Shown here one piece after another: positions 45,865-56,243 of a stretch of 64,000 bases of DNA. The DNA comes from Helichrysum umbraculigerum (Eukaryota > Streptophyta > Magnoliopsida > Asterales > Asteraceae). Both the position numbers and the translations under genes were made by a program. The stretch covers positions 244,209,250-244,273,249 of the forward strand of contig CATIUR010000001.1 in assembly GCA_949592205.1 (NCBI GenBank). Reading direction: 5' to 3'. The notes beneath the pieces were generated by a model, which did no database searches, was not told the origin of the DNA, and saw only the letters and a list, made by a program, of their open reading frames with translations. Positions within the stretch are counted from its first letter, which is position 1. Each line of letters begins with the position of its first letter.

Positions 45865-46262
45865 AAGGTGACATTTTTATAATTATGGGGAAGTCTAGAA
45901 AAGAGAGGTGCCATTTTTGTAAATATGTGAAACTTCAGTTAACATTCGCAATGTATCTTTTCTGTGAATCATAAAACTTTTTTTGATTCTTGAAGTAATG
46001 AATTTTACTCTCTTTTTTTTAACGTTCACATCACTTTATGAAACGATGAAGTTGTACTTTTAACATTCACATTTGATAATTTATGTGAAGCAATAAAAAA
46101 TAACTTATGTGGCATTTTTGTAATTATGAGGAAGTTTGAAAAATGAAGATGACATTTTTGTAAATAAATGAAACTTCAGTTGATCTTCACAATGTATCTT
46201 TTTGTGAATCGTAAAACCTTTTTGGTTCACAACAATTTTGAAGTAATGAATTTTTTTTTTTT
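45865..46262. repeat. Diverged tandem duplication, about 240-bp unit
   Basis: GTGAAACTTCAGTTAACATTCGCAATGTATCTTTTC-like sequence near 45925-45965 recurs near 46167-46205, each followed by GTGAATC(A/G)TAAAAC and AAGTAATGAATTTT. Two diverged copies lie in direct order. Confidence 0.65.
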
Positions 46263-47280
46263 TTAAAGATAATTATGTTTTGTGTTGTAATCGGCGTATG
46301 TTGACCTGGACTCTCCAACATTAATGGATTGGATGTTGCCACCTGTGCTTGCTTTTCCAATTATATTTTTATGAATGAATCGTGTAATTCAAACTATTTT
46401 ATAAGCATTTAACAATTAACCTAATTTATACATCACTAAACCTCATTACTTGACGAATCAAGTGCGTATATTACCATCACTGATTCAACGTCATGGTTAT
46501 TTATTTAAAAACGAATCACTAGAGTTGATTAATTTTGTTTTAGGGTTAACCAGTGGCGGATCTAGAAAAATTGATCGTTAGGAACGAAAGTAACCACATT
46601 AAAAATTGACAGACAATGAAAGCGGCTAAAAAACCTTAAAACGAAGAAACCACTTAATATCATGAATAAAAACTTTCAATAGTTGAAAGGACTTTTATAA
46701 ACAAAAAAAATCAATAAATAATGCTAAACAACTTTCGAACGATGTTTTTTAGGAAGATAACGCTACAATATAGCGCACAGAGTATATACAAACAAAAAAT
46801 TTACTCATATATACGTATTGTCTTTAATATGACATGAACCGGCAAACTCTCTATTGTTTAATGGGTTCTTCAAATACCACTAGGTCTAACTTTATATGAT
46901 AATTACTCACTAGTTTAGATAGTAAACAATATTAAACATAAACACACATAAAGAAAATTGATATGTACACTACTATAAGAAGGCAATGCGAGAAAGACAA
47001 ATTATGAACATTGGGTAAGGTTCAAATGAGACTAAAAATTTGTGTGAGAATAGAGGAACCAATGATATGGTGCCATGTGTACAAAAAGATTACAAAACCC
47101 ATTTACCCCTTAAGTTAAATATCTCACAAACGACAAATCGAAAAATTATGAAAATTGCACCATTAGATTCAGCGTTTGATCCTCTTCGATTTGCCGTCCA
47201 TTAAGGCATACTTTCGACGAGTTTTTTTTTTCATTATTTTTAGTGGGTTTCACATTACTAACACGTGTGTTATAGTGTTG
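46263..47280. other. Gene-free spacer
   Basis: AT-rich, no supported gene. CACTACTATAAGAAGG near 46969 resembles a transposon end, but no partner was found. Confidence 0.45.
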
Positions 47281-47302
47281 CGTTTAGGGTTTGGGGGTTA
47301 GG

Positions 47303-47373
47303 GTTTAGGGTTTAGGGTTGGGAGTTTGGGCTTTCGTCCCGAAACCCCAAACTCCCAACCCTAAACCCTAAAC
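47303..47373. repeat. Telomere-like inverted repeat (TTTAGGG/CCCTAAA hairpin)
   Basis: Two perfect 28-bp arms (47303-47330 and 47346-47373), rich in TTTAGGG and CCCTAAA, surround a 15-bp centre that can itself pair (TTTCG..CGAAA). Further TTTAGGG-like sequence precedes it (47281-47302). The right arm ends exactly where LTR D starts. Confidence 0.9.
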
Positions 47374-49426
47374 TATAACACCCCACTTTCTATACAATAA
47401 TATTCTATTATTTTACTCGGAAGCGTATGAATTTAAAACATATTTATTTACTGTACATTAAGATAATGTACATAAACAGTTACATGTTCAGAACACACCC
47501 AATTTAAACTGTTTAAAATATACACAAACCGGGGTATTATATATTACAAAACAAGGTTTATATCAAAACCATATCAGAGTTCACAAGCTGCCAAACTTTC
47601 TTTGCAAAACATCCACTTCCTGACCACCCACATATCAAACATAATCTACAGGAAGTTAAAATGAGGGATTAACACGAAGCTAAGTGAATGAATTTATCAC
47701 ACACAATTCAACTTAGCATAACAACCTGTTTACAGCAATTAAACGTAAACACATTTCTGTTTCAATTTCAATGAGGATCGGTGGCTCTGGAGATATCATA
47801 ATACCTGGGGATTCTCCAAGAACACTTAACGTCAATCTGTATGGCCATTACAGAATAGACCGATAACTATTGGTTATTAAACTTATACACAGGTCTCAAA
47901 CACAACAGATGAATCAAAACCTGTGTAATTCACATAATAACCAAAAAGTCCAACTACAAGTTGACCTCAATAATCTGATACACATAGAATCACATATCAC
48001 GTAGATTCATAATCAATAACACAGACTAAGCAGTCTTATAATCAATCTACGTTACTTGTTGTAACCAAATGGTTACAACTAAATCGAAAGGTGAGTTCTA
48101 AATCCACTCACCGATACCTTGGTCTTCACAAACTCAGATTCCAAGTATCACTTATCTTTTGGAGGATCTGAGAATCAAAATCAAATATAAGTTAGTAACA
48201 ACATTCTTAAAATCATAACTTATATTCGAATATACATATATTGATACACACTTTCACACATATATAATAGAAATGATAGGTACACATTTACTAAAAGTAT
48301 CAATATATGCTCTAATTAAGATCATAGGTTTCAGAAATGGGTAATAGTTTAACCAAAAACAAACAACATTTGAAAACCAGGGAATCCGCCCGGATTTGCT
48401 TGGATCCGCCCGGATTCTTATGAATCCGCTGGATTCCCAAGCCTATTTCATATCCAGTTTTGATCAGAACAATTTTAAACGAATCCGGTCTTGAATCCGG
48501 TTGTGAATCCGTCGGATTCACTAAAATCTGGTTTCCATCTTTTCGGATGAATCCGTCGGATTCAGGGGAATCCACCGGATTCCCATGTCCTGCGCAGACT
48601 TGCAGAACCTGCACTGGCTTTCATTTTCTGCACGAACTAAGACTTCAAAATCCACATTTACAATTACCAAATCAACATACATGGACTTTTAGCACTACAA
48701 CAACATTCTATTGCATCTAATAGCTTCAAGCAATATCAATTATCATTAATAATACCCATTTCATACCAAATTGCAAATACCTCATTTGGTTCACTAACCT
48801 AATCAAAATCACACTTCAAGAACATCACCACAACTATTCAAACTATGAAAATCAGTTCACAATCATGATATAATACTACTAATCATCATATATCATTACT
48901 AGTAATCATAATACTCAAATCCTCTATAATTTCATGATTTCATACTTAAACTATGATGAACATATAAAACATAAAACACTTACAATTAATATATAAGCAA
49001 GATGATGATGATGAAGGAAAGCTAGTTTAACATGATTCAACCTCAATTCTTGATTCACTGATCTTGTTTGTAATTCTAACTATTTAGGTTGAGTTCTTGA
49101 GGTTTAAGCATACAAGTGAAGTTGGTAATTTGGGGAAAATAAAAGAAGAAGGTCGGCCCTTCTTTTAAACCGACTACATAATAAGGGTATTTTATACCCG
49201 TCTTTAATCTATTGTCTGGAACCTAAAATCATTTGCGAGAAACTTATTTTATTGTACCGTTAACTATAGTAAATTAAAACAGGCATTAATTTACTATTCA
49301 CAATAAGTCCTGAGACCTATTAATCTAAGTTTCACAATTTAACAATTAATACCAGGTAATTTCTAAAACAATTAAATAATCAATTAAAATAATAGAAATT
49401 ACCAGACCGGTACGGAGGATGTTACA
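47374..49426 (-). repeat. 3' LTR of element D
   Basis: A 2053-bp LTR, complete. In sense: donor-like TTGTAAGTG (GTAAGT at 48983-48978), the GAATCCG dyad cluster (48590-48386), CGGTGAGT (48112-48105), the perfect dyad GTTGTAACC..GGTTACAAC (48058-48079) and acceptor-like CTTCCTGTAG (47646; CCTGCAG in the other copy). Confidence 0.93.
48386..48590 (-). repeat. GAATCCG/CGGATTC dyad cluster in LTR D
   Basis: About twelve copies of GAATCCG or CGGATTC in 205 bp. Palindromic pairs include GAATCCGTCGGATTC (twice, 48507-48521 and 48548-48562), GGAATCCACCGGATTCC near 48568-48584, and GGATCCGCCCGGATTC near 48401. Located about 0.84-1.04 kb into the LTR. Confidence 0.87.
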
Positions 49427-49427
49427 A

Positions 49428-49441
49428 ATCTCTCCCCCTTA
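49428..49441 (-). other. Polypurine tract of element D
   Basis: The complement reads AAGGGGGAGAGAT, next to the 3' LTR. Confidence 0.85.
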
Positions 49442-49822
49442 AGAAGATTTCGTCCCCGAAATCTCATCACGATCAAATAATCCAGGATATCTGGATTTCA
49501 TAGACTCCTCGGTCTCCCAAGTCAAATTAGAACCTAAACTATGTCTCCATTTCACTAAAATCATAGGAATTTGTTTCTTCCTAAGTTTAGTAACTTTTCT
49601 ATCGAGAATTTCAATAGGTTCTTCAACTAATTTCTGGTTCTGGTCGACTTTCAAGTCTTTCAAAGGGAGAATCTGCGTTTGATCTTCAACATTGTATTTT
49701 CTCAAATAACAGATATTAAATGTGTTATGAATACCAGCAAGTTCTGAAGGAAGATCAAGCATAACCGACTGATCATTAATAACCTGACTGATTCTGAACG
49801 GTCCAATGTATCGTGGAGCCAA
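49439..49822 (-). pseudogene. Integrase end and chromodomain of element D
   Basis: 127 codons: APRYIGPFRISQVIND, VHNTF-like IHNTFNICYLRK, then a chromodomain (VEEPIEILDRKVTKLR, VKWRHSLGSNLTWETEE). Same layout as the end of B, supporting a shared Tekay/Del origin. Confidence 0.85.
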
Positions 49823-49828
49823 TTTACC

Positions 49829-50833
49829 TCATTTTCCAAATCTGATAACACCTTTCCACGGTGATACTTTAAGATAAACTAACTCACATACAGAGAAAGT
49901 CACTGGTCGTCTGCGTGGATCAGCATACTGTTTCTGTCGGTCACGTGCAGCTTTTAACTTTTCTCGTGCCAATGCCACTTTCTCAGCCGTTATCTGAACA
50001 ATGTCTGGACCAGCAAATTGTTTCTCACCAGCTTCTAACCAACAAGTAGGCGTTCTGCAACGTCTACCATATAACATCTCATATGGAGGCATACCGATAC
50101 TGGAGTGATAGGAATTATTATAAGCAAATTCCACTAACGGTAAATAAGAATCCCAAGAATCTCCATATTCCAAAACACAAGCCCGTAACATATCCTCAAG
50201 CGTCTGAATCGTACGTTTTGACTGACCATCGGTTTGAGGATGATAAGCGGTACTGAAATTCACACGTGTACCCAATTCTTGCTGTAAACTCTGCCAGAAA
50301 TGAGAAATAAATCGAGAATCTCTATCTGACACAATCGATAAAGGAATACCATGTCTCGAAACTATTTCATTCACATATAACTGTGCAAGCTTACTCAGAG
50401 ATGCAGTTTCACTGGTAGCCAGAAAATGAGCACTTTTGGTCAACCGATCAACAATGACCCAAATCATATCATTACCTCGAGACGTACGCGGAAGTTTAGT
50501 CACAAAATCCATAGTGATATGTTCCCACTTCCACTCTGGAATTTCTAACTGTTTCAATGACCCATACGGTTTCTGGTGTTCAGCTTTAACCTGAGCACAA
50601 ATATAACACGAACTAACAAACTGTGCAATATCGGTTTTCATCGTGGGCCACCAATACAAGGGTTTCAAGTCATTATACATACGGGTACTGCCGGGATGAA
50701 CAGATAAACGTGACTTATGGGCTTCAGTCAAAATCATATACCGAATACCACAAATCAGAGGAATCCATACACGAGACTGAAAAGTCTTCAATCCTGTAGA
50801 ATCATCAACTAACGAATCTTTTCTTTTTAACAT
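49829..50833 (-). pseudogene. Integrase core of element D
   Basis: 334 codons: zinc finger HPGSTRMYND..CYICAQVK, TMDFVTKLPRTS (first Asp), SDRDSRFISHFW (second Asp), HPQTDGQSKRTIQTLEDML (the usual Glu of SER is Lys here, so the catalytic triad is broken), then YNNSYHSSIGMPPYEMLYGR. Ends ..GVIRFGK before a TGA. Confidence 0.85.
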
Positions 50834-50842
50834 GATTTCTGA

Positions 50843-51412
50843 CTATAAATTAGGATCTAATAAAGCTTCTAGCTGTGCATCTTTAATTCTATCTACTAAG
50901 TCAGAAGAAACATCAACTTTCAAATAATAAATGCGATCAGAAGTACCTTTTCGGCTTAACGCATCAGCAACCATGTTCGCCTTTCCTGGATGGTAACGAA
51001 TTTCACAATCATAATCTTTGATTAATTCTAACCACCGTCTCTGACGCATATTCAGTTCTTTCTGTGAAAACATATACTGAAGACTCTTGTGATCTGTACA
51101 GATTATACACTTTGTACCATAAAGATAATGTCTCCAGATTTTCAGTGCAAACACAACAGCTGCCAGTTCTAAATCATGGGTAGGGTAATTTCTTTCATGC
51201 TGTTTCAATTGTCGAGAAGCATAAGCAATAACTCTGTCTCTCTGCATAAGAACACCACCCAAACCAGCATAGGACGCATCACAATAAACAATAAAATTAT
51301 CTGAGCCATCTGGTAAAGCTAACACAGGTGCCTGACACAATAACTGCTTTAAGGTCTGAAAAGTTGTCTCCTGTGACTCATCCCACTGAAACTTAACATC
51401 TTTTCTTGTCAA
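50843..51412 (-). pseudogene. RNase H of element D
   Basis: 189 codons: VYCDASYAGLGGVLMQ (catalytic Asp), HDLELAAVVFALKIWRHY (Glu), TDHKSLQYMF (Asp) and HPGKANMVADALSR. Between two in-frame stops. Confidence 0.85.
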
Positions 51413-51418
51413 TTTGGT

Positions 51419-53545
51419 TCACGGACCAGCAATATTTGAAAAGTCTTTAATGAATTTTCTATAATATCCAGCTAGCCCAAGAAAACTTTTGATTTCAGAA
51501 GGATTCTTTGGAACATTCCAATTCATAATAGCTTCAATTTTAGCAGGATCAACTTTGACACCATCATTACAAATAATATGACCCAGAAACTGTACTTCCC
51601 GAATCCAGAATTCACATTTAGAAAATTTGACATACAAGTGTTCTCTTTTCAAGGTTTCTAACACTATTCTCAAATGCAGTTCATGTTCTGATTCAGATTT
51701 AGAGTATACCAAAATATCATCGATAAACACAATAACAAATTTATCGAGAAAAGGCCGACAAACACGGTTCATCAAATCCATAAAAACTGCCGGAGCATTA
51801 GTCAAACCAAAAGGCATAACCAGGAATTCAAAATAACCATACCTGGTTCGAAAAGCAGTTTTAGGAATATCCTGTTCACGAACACGAACTTGATGATAGC
51901 CTGATCTCAAATCAATCTTAGAATAAAATGAAGATCCCTGCAACTGATCAAACAAATCGTCTATGCGAGGCAAAGGGTATTTATTCTTCACTGTTCTTTT
52001 GTTCAGTTCCCTATAATAAATACACATTCTAAAAGACCCATCCTTCTTTTTCACAAACAAAACCGATGCACCCCAAGGAGAAGAACTAGGTCTAATGAAC
52101 CCTTTATCCAACAACTCCTGTATCTGATTCATCATTTCATGTATTTCAGAAGGAGCTAATCTATAGGGAGCTTTGGCTACAGGCGACGAGCTAGGAACAA
52201 GATCAATCTGATATTCAACTTCCCTAACCGGTGGTAAACCAGGCAATTCATCGGGAAACACTTCCGGATATTCAAAAACAACCTGAACATTAGAAATGGA
52301 TTTCTTTTCTAATTTCACATCAATCACATAAGCCAGGTAAGACTCACAGCCTTTAGACAACGACTTCCTAGCTTTCATCATGGAAATTAGCGGTATACAC
52401 TCACTATCCCTTTCTCCTCGAGCCACAATGTATGACTCTTCAGAGATTGGGATTCTAATCAGCTTATGGTGGCAATCTATACTAGCTTTAAACTGACTCA
52501 ACCAATCCATGCCAACAATCACATCAAAACTTGGAATCGGCATTAACATAAATGAAATTGGAAAAGTCTGGCCATCAATTACAATATTAGCTCCAGTCAC
52601 CAAGGTGGTAACAGGAACTAACTTGCCACTAACAATCTCTACTTCTAAGGGCTTAGTTATCACAGTAGGATTCAGTTTCAACTTATCACAGAAACACACA
52701 GATATAAAAGAGCAGTTTGCACCAGAATCAAATAAAACACGTGCTGGTACAGAGTTTATAAGAAAAGTACCAGTAATCACATCATCTGTGTGGACAGCCT
52801 CATCGACTGTCATCTGAAAATCCCTACTCGTAGCTGGCGGAGGATTCTTCCGCTTTTGCCCGGAAGATGACGAACTCCCGACCGAAACCGAACCCTGTTT
52901 CCCCGCCTCTGGACACTGACCGACACGATGCCCTTCTTTCTTACAATGCCAACACACATAATTAGGAAACTTGCAATTCTTAAACTCATGACCAAGCTCA
53001 TCACATTTAACACATTTGTTTGTCTGAGGTGTACACGGCCCAGTATGTTTAGACCTGCAAGTACTACACCAGTTGGAACTACCAGAAGAAACACTTTTAC
53101 TACCACTTTTCTGGCCCTGTCGGTTATCCTGCCACCTTTGTTTCCCTTTTCTGGAAGATTCATTTCTGGATTTCTGATCGGATCTATCCTTAGCTGGAAA
53201 AACTGAACCTCTCATATCACTATCAACTGAACGTGCGAGGTTAAAGGCTTGAGATAAAGTACCTGCTAATCTCACAGTGGTACGATAATTAGAAGGTAGA
53301 GCATCAACAAACTGTTCAATCTTCATTTTCTCATCAGGGACCCACTGCTGAACAAACCGTAACTTCTCGGTAAACTGGGTTATTAACTCATCCATTGTCA
53401 TCTTATCAGTCAATTGAAGATTTACAAATTCCCGTCTGATCTGAGCCATTTCAAAATCTGAACAATACTGATTTCGAACCGCTTGATGAAATTCAGACCA
53501 CTGAATAGTTTCTTTTTGTTGTTGGGTCAAATGGCCGGTAATAGA
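51419..53545 (-). pseudogene. Gag C-terminus, protease and RT of element D
   Basis: After the first stop the frame continues for about 703 codons: Gag domain end (EFVNLQLTDKMTMDEL), a zinc-knuckle region (CVKCDELGHEFKNC, CWHCKKEGHRVGQC), protease LFDSGANCSFIS, FDVIVGMDWLSQ, and RT with MCIYYRELNKRTVKN (Tyr in place of the usual Asp in IDY), LRSGYHQ and FIDDILVYS. It ends in FLGLAGYYRKFIKDF. The changed CIDY motif adds to the evidence of decay. Confidence 0.85.
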
Positions 53546-53548
53546 ATC

Positions 53549-54019
53549 CTACCAGACCATAGCTTCATCCTTAAGACACTGTACTGCATATGGAACTTTA
53601 AACTTTTCCTCACAACAAGTCACTTCAAACTTTCTTTCAATGTTTCTTAACCAATTTAAAGTAACAGTCGGATTAGGACTACCAGAGTATTCAGGAGGTT
53701 TACTGGCCATAAAGGTCTTGAAAGAACATGTCTTATTAGTCTGGGATGAAGGAACAGTACTAAATGGAAATGTTTGTTGTTGAAACCTTTGCTGAGATGA
53801 CGCAACTTCAGTTTGGCTTTTGAATTCTCTAAGGGAAATCAATTCATCTTCCATTTCGTGCATATACTCATCCTGATTTGATTCTTCACCAACACGAGCA
53901 GAAGTACCATCATGAGCCGGTGGTTCACTCTGAATGTGCAAAGGAGGAGCATCGGTTCTTGAGGCATTGTTAGGGTTGGCGGTCGTTTGCTCGTTATCTG
54001 CCATATCTGTTTTCATCAC
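53549..54019 (-). pseudogene. Gag N-terminus of element D
   Basis: 156 codons from the ATG at 54019: an acidic, Ser/Gln-rich start and the first part of the Gag domain (FKTFMASKPPEYSGS, VTLNWLRNIERKFEV). Ends at the first in-frame stop after DEAMVW. Confidence 0.8.
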
Positions 54020-54162
54020 AACAACTCAACAATTGTTAATCATTAGCACCTAACTACTAACAATTCATAACCAATGCTAAATCCCATACCAGGAATGTTT
54101 GACAAAACATGCTTCAGAATTGGGATTGAACACTTTACAATGCTCAATTAGCCCAAAACTAT

Positions 54163-54174
54163 GCTCTGATACCA
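54163..54174 (-). other. Primer-binding site of element D (tRNA-iMet)
   Basis: The complement reads TGGTATCAGAGC, three bases from the 5' LTR. Confidence 0.92.
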
Positions 54175-54177
54175 ACT

Positions 54178-55195
54178 TATAACACCCCTCTTTCTATACA
54201 ATAATATTCTATTATTTTACTCGGAAGCGTATGAATTTAAAACATATTTATATACTGTACATTAAGATAATGTACATAAACAGTTACATGTTCAGAACAC
54301 ACCCAATTTAAACTGTTTAAAATATACACAAACCGGGGTATTATATATTACAAAACAAGGTTTATACCAAAACCATATCAGAGTTCACAAGCTGCCAAAC
54401 TTTCCTTGCAAAACATCCACTTCCTGATCACACACATATCAAACATAATCTGCAGGAAGTTAAAATGAGAGATTAGCACGAAGCTAAGTGAATGAATTTA
54501 TCACACACAATTCAACTTAGCATAACAACCTGTTTACAGCAATTAAACGTAAACACATTTCTGTTTCAATTTCAATGAGGATCGGTGGCTCTGGAGATAT
54601 CATAATACCTGGGGATTCTCCAAGAACACTTAACGTCAATCTGTATGGCCATTACAGAATAGACCGATAACTATTGGTTATTAAACTTATACACAGGTCT
54701 CAAACACAACAGATGAATCAAAACCTGTGTAATTCACATAATAACCAAAAAGTCCAACTACAAGTTGACCTCAATAATCTGATACACATAGAATCACATA
54801 TCACGTAGATTCATAATCAATAACACAGACTAAGCAGTCTTATAATCAATCTACGTTACTTGTTGTAACCAAATGGTTACAACTAAATCGAAAGGTGAGT
54901 TCTAAATCCACTCACCGATACCTTGGTCTTCACAAACTCAGATTCCAAGTATCACTTATCTTTTGGAGGATCTGAGAATCAAAATCAAATATAAGTTAGT
55001 AACAACATTCTTAAAATCATAACTTATATTCGAATATACATATATTGATACACACTTTCACACATATATAATAGAAATGATAGGTACACATTTACTAAAA
55101 GTATCAATATATGCTCTAATTAAGATCATAGGTTTCAGAAATGGGTAATAGTTTAACCAAAAACAAACAACATTTGAAAACCAGGGAATCCGCCC
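54178..55195 (-). repeat. 5' LTR of element D, part inside the window
   Basis: The first 1018 bp (plus-strand order) of the second D LTR. It breaks off at CCAGGGAATCCGCCC, exactly at the first dyad of the GAATCCG cluster, where element E begins. The last five bases CGCCC are probably the target duplication of E; its second copy is outside the window. Confidence 0.92.
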
Positions 55196-55783
55196 TGTTG
55201 AGACATAGATTGTGACAACAGATCTAGCTTGAAATAGGACTAGTGTAATTATTATTGTGTTTGTATATTGGTTTGGATTTGTAAAAGAATATTTGTTTTG
55301 TTAGTGATATTCGTTAAACATATTGTTTTGTTAAGTTAGACGAATAATTAAATACGAAATAAATACGTTTGCTGCGAGTCGAGTTCTCAGGTCGCGAGAC
55401 TAACGAGCCGAGATGAGAACTGAACTCGTGGAGATCAGTAACGAGTCGAGCTTGGTAATGGGCTTGGGCTACGAGGCGAGTTGGGCCGAACTCGCAGGCC
55501 CATGCGAGCCGAGCCGAGACAAAATATAAAAGGTTTTTTCAATCGTGAAAAACCTTAACACGTTAAAAAAACAACTTTTGCATATTCCAAACCTGCGAAT
55601 TCAATAAACCAGAGAAAAACATAACCTAAGGCTAGGCTTTGACGATTCGTTGTTTAAAGCTAAGTCTAGTTAAAACGCAATACGAACATATTCGTTGTTA
55701 GTAAGATAACACCGTATTGAGGGATTCCGCACCTTAATACTACAGATAACGAAGTTATCGATCCTAAAACTAGGGGACTTACA
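55196..55783 (+). repeat. 5' LTR of element E
   Basis: 588 bp, TGTTGAGACA...GGGGACTTACA. Contains TATAAAAG at 55525-55532 (core promoter candidate) and, before it, several GCGAGTCGAG/CGAGCCGAG motifs (55374-55520). Confidence 0.88.
55525..55532 (+). promoter_or_regulatory. TATA box candidate of element E
   Basis: TATAAAAG after the GCGAG motif cluster in the LTR, about 260 bp before the PBS; consistent with a polymerase II start near 55560. Confidence 0.6.
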
Positions 55784-55785
55784 TC

Positions 55786-55797
55786 TGGTATCAGAGC
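55786..55797 (+). other. Primer-binding site of element E (tRNA-iMet)
   Basis: TGGTATCAGAGC two bases after the 5' LTR. Confidence 0.93.
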
Positions 55798-55989
55798 TTT
55801 CGGGCTAGATACGAGTGTGTTCGTGAGTTTTAGTTTATTGCGTTTTTGATTCGGGTCGTTTTTACGTGCATTCTTGCAATACTAACGATCAAAATCATTC
55901 TCTGGACATTTTAGGGTTTGTTTACAGCCGAAATTTTAAGTTTCAGTCGTAAAAATACCTTAAAAATTCGTTTTCGGGTTTAACAGCCG

Positions 55990-56215
55990 TTTCGCGAGTC
56001 GAGATTAGGGTTCCAGCGTCGCCTGCGAACCGAGTTGAACTAGCGAGTCGAACTGAGGCTTGCGAGTCGAACCGAGATCCCTCGCGAATCGACATCACTT
56101 GCGAATCGACATCTTTTAGCAATCCGAACTGAGACTTGCGAATCGACAAATTCTGCGAGTCGAGCTGAGATTGCGAGTTGAGCTGAGTCTTGCGAGTTGA
56201 GATTTCTGAATTCGC
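55990..56215 (+). repeat. GCGAGTCGA motif cluster in the leader of element E
   Basis: About ten copies of (TT)GCGA(G/A)T(C/T)GA, often followed by (A/G)CTGAG, lie just before gag (for example GCGAGTCGAACTGAGGC and GCGAGTCGAGCTGAGAT). Related motifs are in the LTR (55374-55520) and near the window end (63930-63980). Mostly one orientation, so unlike the dyad clusters of A-D. Confidence 0.8.
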
Positions 56216-56243
56216 TGAAACAGTTTAATTTTACGTTTTTAAG

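Larger units (their letters stand above)
49439..54019 (-). pseudogene. gag-pol of element D with four in-frame stops
   Basis: One collinear minus-strand polyprotein from the ATG at 54019. It is broken by stops near 53546 (TAG where related proteins have Trp), 51413-51415 (TGA after NIAGP), 50834-50842 (TAG after LLDPNL) and 49823-49825 (TGA in RFGK*GKL, where B has Arg). Downstream coding stays in the same frame after each stop, so the damage is by point change. Parts are described separately. Three of the four fit single C-to-T changes (on one strand or the other), as expected from decay of methylated cytosine. Confidence 0.88.
47374..55195 (-). mobile_element. Element D: chromovirus (Tekay/Del-like), 5' LTR interrupted by element E
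   Basis: Minus-strand element. The 3' LTR is at 47374-49426; polypurine tract, chromodomain-integrase, RNase H, RT, protease and gag are read leftward from 54019; the PBS is at 54163-54174; the 5' LTR runs from 54178 to 55195, where Copia element E is inserted. The rest of the 5' LTR lies beyond the window. LTRs end TGTAACATC..GGGTGTTATA in sense, so the last bases are TA in both copies and not the usual CA. About ten differences in the first 320 bp of the copies, then near identity. Confidence 0.94.

Noticed and set aside
46969..46985. CACTACTATAAGAAGG as a CACTA terminus
   Set aside because: No inverted partner, no subterminal repeats and no 3-bp duplication found.
48312..48720. Frames of 86-100 codons on both strands
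   Set aside because: They lie in the GAATCCG dyad cluster of LTR D and exist because the repeat avoids stops.
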